This document shows positions 4,949 through 7,754 of a stretch of DNA of 7,754 nt, piece by piece. Both the position numbers and the translations under genes were made by a program. Numbering within the stretch: position 1 is the first letter of the stretch; every line of letters begins with the position of its first letter. The stretch lies in the NCBI GenBank assembly GCA_029934755.1, contig JAOZLQ010000046.1, positions 6,152 through 13,905 of the forward strand, in the 5' to 3' direction. This DNA is from Desulfuromusa sp. (GTDB taxonomy: Bacteria > Desulfobacterota > Desulfuromonadia > Desulfuromonadales > Geopsychrobacteraceae). Below the pieces are notes generated by a model. The model did not search any database and was not told where the DNA came from. It worked only from the letters and a program-made list of their open reading frames with translations.

Positions 4949-6490
4949 ATGAGTCAAAAAGAAAACATTATTATTTTCGACACCACCTTGCGTGATGGTG
5001 AACAATCTCCTGGCGCAAGTATGAATATTGAAGAAAAATTGCGGATTGCCCACCAACTGGAACGGCTGAATGTTGATGTTATAGAAGCTGGTTTTCCAAT
5101 TGCATCTGATGGTGACTTTGAAGCTGTAAAAAAAATTGCCCAGACTATTAAGCGACCTCAGATTGCAGGGCTTTCACGCTCAAATAATATGGATATTGAT
5201 CGGGCTTGGGACGCTTTAAAATATGCTGGTGATCGTGGGCGGATTCACACCTTTATTGCTACTAGTGATATCCACATGAAATATAAATTGAAAATGAGCC
5301 AACAGGAAGTTTTGGATACCGCCGTTGCTGCAGTGACTCGTGCTGCTGGATATACACCTAATGTCGAATTTTCTGCCGAAGATGCGGTGCGGACTCAACT
5401 GCCGTTTCTTGCTCAGATTATCAAAGCGGTTATTGAGGCAGGGGCAACGACGGTTAATATTCCTGATACGGTTGGTTATACGATTCCGTCAGAATATTAT
5501 GACATTATCAGCTACCTAAAAAAGAATGTCAGTAATATTGATAAAGCGGTTATCTCCGTTCATTGTCATAATGATCTTGGCCTGGCTGTTGCTAACTCTT
5601 TAGCGGCGGTACAAGCTGGAGCACGTCAGCTTGAATGTACCATTAACGGTATCGGTGAACGGGCCGGTAACTGCTCCCTTGAAGAAGCGGTTATGACGCT
5701 ACGGACTCGTCATGAGATTCTTCCATATACTACCAACGTCGTGACTGAACAAATTACTCCTTCGAGTAAGCTGCTTTCGACGATTACTGGTATCCATGTA
5801 CAACCCAATAAGGCGATTGTTGGAACCAATGCCTTTGCTCATGAAGCAGGAATTCACCAGCATGGTGTGTTGATGGATAAATCGACTTACGAAATAATGA
5901 CTCCTGAGTCTGTTGGCTTAAACCAGAATAAATTGGTTCTTGGAAAACATTCCGGTCGACATGCTTTTATTGATCGCTTAAAGCAACTTGGTTACGATCT
6001 TTCCAAAGAGGAGATTCAAAAAGCTTTTGTTCGTTTTAAGACTTTGGCTGATTTGAAAAAAGAAATTTTTGACGAAGATCTCGATGCCATTGTTGCTGAT
6101 GAAGTTTTGCGTGTTCCCGAATTCTATAAGTTAGAGCAGATGAATGTGAGTTCAGGTTCCTTCGCCGCTCCGACAGCGACAGTTGCTATGGAAATCAATG
6201 GAAAAATTAAGAGGACTGCCGTGATGGGTGATGGACCCGTTGATGCGACTTTCAAGGCGATCAAAAAACTTACCAAAAGTAAAGCGACGTTGCTTAACTT
6301 TTCTGTCGGTGCAATCACAGGTGGAACGGATGCCCAAGGGGAGTGTAGCGTACGTTTACAATCTGCAGAAGGGCGAGAAGTCCTTGGTCAGGGTGCTCAT
6401 CCCGATATTATCGTTGCCAGTGCCAAAGCCTATATTAATGCATTGAATAAGCTGGTTGTTGCTGAAAAACGTTCTCATACCAACATCTGA
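4949..6490 (+). CDS. leuA: 2-isopropylmalate synthase
   Basis: This 513-residue enzyme makes the first committed step to leucine: acetyl-CoA plus 2-oxoisovalerate gives 2-isopropylmalate. The length matches the bacterial LeuA type I form (about 510-520). The N-terminal TIM barrel of the HMGL/DRE family opens with FDTTLRDGEQSPG (10-22); Asp11, His205, His207 (in VHCHND) and Asn241 (in GERAGN) are the expected divalent-metal ligands. The linker carries 'GTNAFAHEAGIHQHGV' (292-307) and 'LGKHSGRHAF' (331-340). The C-terminal LeuA regulatory domain (about 390-505), expected to bind leucine, is complete and includes 'GDGPVDATFKAIKK' and 'GGTDAQGECSVRL'. The start is set by AAGGAG 7 bases upstream. 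The length, full regulatory domain and T-box argue against homocitrate or citramalate synthase. Control is expected at two levels, T-box and leucine feedback. Confidence 0.97.
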   Translation: MSQKENIIIFDTTLRDGEQSPGASMNIEEKLRIAHQLERLNVDVIEAGFPIASDGDFEAVKKIAQTIKRPQIAGLSRSNNMDIDRAWDALKYAGDRGRIHTFIATSDIHMKYKLKMSQQEVLDTAVAAVTRAAGYTPNVEFSAEDAVRTQLPFLAQIIKAVIEAGATTVNIPDTVGYTIPSEYYDIISYLKKNVSNIDKAVISVHCHNDLGLAVANSLAAVQAGARQLECTINGIGERAGNCSLEEAVMTLRTRHEILPYTTNVVTEQITPSSKLLSTITGIHVQPNKAIVGTNAFAHEAGIHQHGVLMDKSTYEIMTPESVGLNQNKLVLGKHSGRHAFIDRLKQLGYDLSKEEIQKAFVRFKTLADLKKEIFDEDLDAIVADEVLRVPEFYKLEQMNVSSGSFAAPTATVAMEINGKIKRTAVMGDGPVDATFKAIKKLTKSKATLLNFSVGAITGGTDAQGECSVRLQSAEGREVLGQGAHPDIIVASAKAYINALNKLVVAEKRSHTNI

Positions 6491-6522
6491 TTGTCATTGA
6501 AATGGAACCTACAGGAGCACTT

Positions 6523-7754
6523 ATGGGTAAAACGCTAGCAGAAAAGATTTTTGATAGTCATTTAAAGGATGAACCGTTTCAGGGGACTAAGATTCTTAAT
6601 CTGGATCGTGTGCTCTGTCATGAAATTACGACACCGATTGCTATTGCAGATTTAATCTGGAGAGGTAAAGATCGAGTCTTTGACCGTGATAAATTGAAAG
6701 TTGTGATTGATCACGTTACCCCATCCAAGGATACAAAAACCGCGACCCAGGCCAAAATTTTGCGGGATTGGGCTCGCCGCCATGAAATCCCCGATTTTTT
6801 TGATGTTGGTCGTAATGGTGTTTGTCATGCGCTGTTTCCAGAAAAAGGTTATATCCGTCCTGGATTCACAGTAATTATGGGAGACAGTCACACTTGTACT
6901 CATGGTGCTTTTGGTGCTTTTGCCGCAGGTGTTGGAACCACAGATCTCGAAGTTGGGATTTTGAAAGGGGTCTGTGCCTTCCGTGAGCCGGCAACTATCC
7001 GGGTCAATCTGAACGGAACTCTTGCCGCAGGTGTTTACGCAAAAGACGTCATCCTCCATGTTATTGCCCAATTGGGAGTCAATGGTGCCACTGATCGAGT
7101 GATCGAATTTCAGGGCCCGATTGTTGAGCAGCTGAGCATGGAAGCACGGATGACTCTGTGCAATATGGCGGTGGAAGCTGGCGGCACTTCGGGAGTTTGT
7201 ATGCCCGACATGACCACCGTTGAATACCTCTGGGAGTTTATCAAAGACGACTTCGCTGATAAGGAAGCGGCGCTGGCCGATTATCAGCAATGGGTTTCTG
7301 ATTCCGATGCCATTTATGCCTCAACTCTGGATATAGACGTTTCCGATCTGGAACCGCAAGTGACCTTTGGCTATAAACCCGATTGTGTTAAGTCAGTGCA
7401 GGACATGAGCGGGACTCCGGTTGATCAGGTCTATATCGGCACCTGTACCAATGGAAGAATTGAAGATTTGCGTCAGGCAGCGGCAATCCTGAAAGGGAAG
7501 ACCATTGCCGATTCGGTGCGCGGTATTGTCTCTCCGGCAACGCCTAAAGTCTTTAGTGACGCATTGGCAGAAGGGATCATTCAGATATTTATGGATGCCG
7601 GGTTTTGCGTCACTAACCCAACCTGTGGTGCCTGTCTGGGGATGAGTAATGGCGTATTGGCCGAAGGTGAGGTCGCTGCTGCAACCAGCAACCGGAACTT
7701 CAATGGCCGCATGGGCAAAGGTGGTATGGTTCATCTGATGAGTCCGGAGTCGGC
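6523..7754 (+). CDS. leuC: 3-isopropylmalate dehydratase large subunit (partial, C-terminus missing)
   Basis: 410 codons are open up to the window edge with no stop. LeuC joins LeuD to form the [4Fe-4S] isomerase that turns 2- into 3-isopropylmalate. Cluster cysteines are visible at Cys308 (GTCTNGR), Cys368 and Cys371 (PTCGACLG). Other aconitase-family blocks are 'VIDHVTPSKD' (61-70), 'MGDSHTCTHGAFGAF' (119-133) and 'GVGTTDLE' (137-143). The pattern and spacing fit the shorter (about 420-430 residue) LeuC/homoaconitase-like class seen in archaea, clostridia and deltaproteobacteria rather than the roughly 466-residue E. coli type, so only about 10-20 residues should be missing. The ATG has AGGAG (6513-6517) 5 bases upstream, 32 bases after leuA, so it shares the leuA transcript. 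leuD is expected next but is outside the window. Homoaconitase is the alternative; context favours leucine synthesis. Confidence 0.94.
   Translation, partial: MGKTLAEKIFDSHLKDEPFQGTKILNLDRVLCHEITTPIAIADLIWRGKDRVFDRDKLKVVIDHVTPSKDTKTATQAKILRDWARRHEIPDFFDVGRNGVCHALFPEKGYIRPGFTVIMGDSHTCTHGAFGAFAAGVGTTDLEVGILKGVCAFREPATIRVNLNGTLAAGVYAKDVILHVIAQLGVNGATDRVIEFQGPIVEQLSMEARMTLCNMAVEAGGTSGVCMPDMTTVEYLWEFIKDDFADKEAALADYQQWVSDSDAIYASTLDIDVSDLEPQVTFGYKPDCVKSVQDMSGTPVDQVYIGTCTNGRIEDLRQAAAILKGKTIADSVRGIVSPATPKVFSDALAEGIIQIFMDAGFCVTNPTCGACLGMSNGVLAEGEVAAATSNRNFNGRMGKGGMVHLMSPES

Noticed and set aside
6652..7290. 212-codon open frame on the minus strand inside leuC
   Set aside because: It lies entirely antisense to a clearly conserved leuC frame with its Fe-S and aconitase motifs. 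Its product shows no recognisable domain, so it is a shadow frame.
7393..7734. 113-codon minus-strand frame inside leuC
   Set aside because: It is antisense to the conserved cysteine region of leuC and shows no family features.
1..7754. CRISPR arrays, insertion sequences, phage genes, toxin-antitoxin pairs, tRNA or rRNA genes
   Set aside because: Reading both strands showed no spaced repeats, no transposase-like frames or terminal repeats, and no tRNA fold. The GGTACCGCG stretch near 4760 belongs to the T-box, not a tRNA.

Overview
The window looks like a chromosomal stretch from a Gram-negative anaerobe of the Desulfuromonadales (Geobacter / Pelobacter / Desulfuromonas relatives, former Deltaproteobacteria). 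The grounds are the gene order ilvB-ilvN-psd-pssA-leuA-leuC, a T-box riboswitch in front of leuA (a known exception to the mostly Gram-positive range of T-boxes), the short forms of Psd and LeuC, and moderate GC content (roughly 43-52% by hand count). This placement is inferred from context and remembered gene orders, not from a database search. All genes are on the + strand.

Layout. 1-333: C-terminal half of tsaB (tRNA t6A modification). 425-643: a 72-residue YdcH/DUF465 protein, probably with its own promoter in the tsaB-ydcH gap. 644-802: stacked hairpins that probably terminate the upstream transcripts, then the ilvB leader. 803-3031: ilvB and ilvN, the catalytic and regulatory subunits of acetohydroxyacid synthase. 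3054-4486: psd and pssA, the two phosphatidylethanolamine-synthesis enzymes, overlapping at a TTGA junction. 4487-4948: a gene-free 462-base stretch with an inverted repeat at the pssA stop, a candidate promoter, a full leucine T-box leader (specifier CTC, antiterminator, terminator) and a 134-base untranslated tail. 4949-6490: leuA (2-isopropylmalate synthase). 6523 to the window end: leuC (isopropylmalate isomerase large subunit), cut by the window edge.

How the parts work together. IlvBN commits pyruvate to valine and leucine synthesis (and pyruvate plus 2-oxobutyrate to isoleucine). LeuA and LeuC carry the 2-oxoisovalerate branch to leucine. The visible regulation is split. IlvN has the ACT domain expected to bind valine for feedback. 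leuA and leuC sit behind a tRNA-sensing switch that should open when uncharged tRNA-Leu accumulates. LeuA also has its own C-terminal regulatory domain. The psd-pssA pair is metabolically unrelated and sits between the two amino-acid blocks.

I do not see an undescribed system here. The points most worth a second look are the T-box in a Gram-negative setting, the absence of ilvC from its remembered place between ilvN and psd, and the structured 134-base tail between the T-box terminator and leuA.
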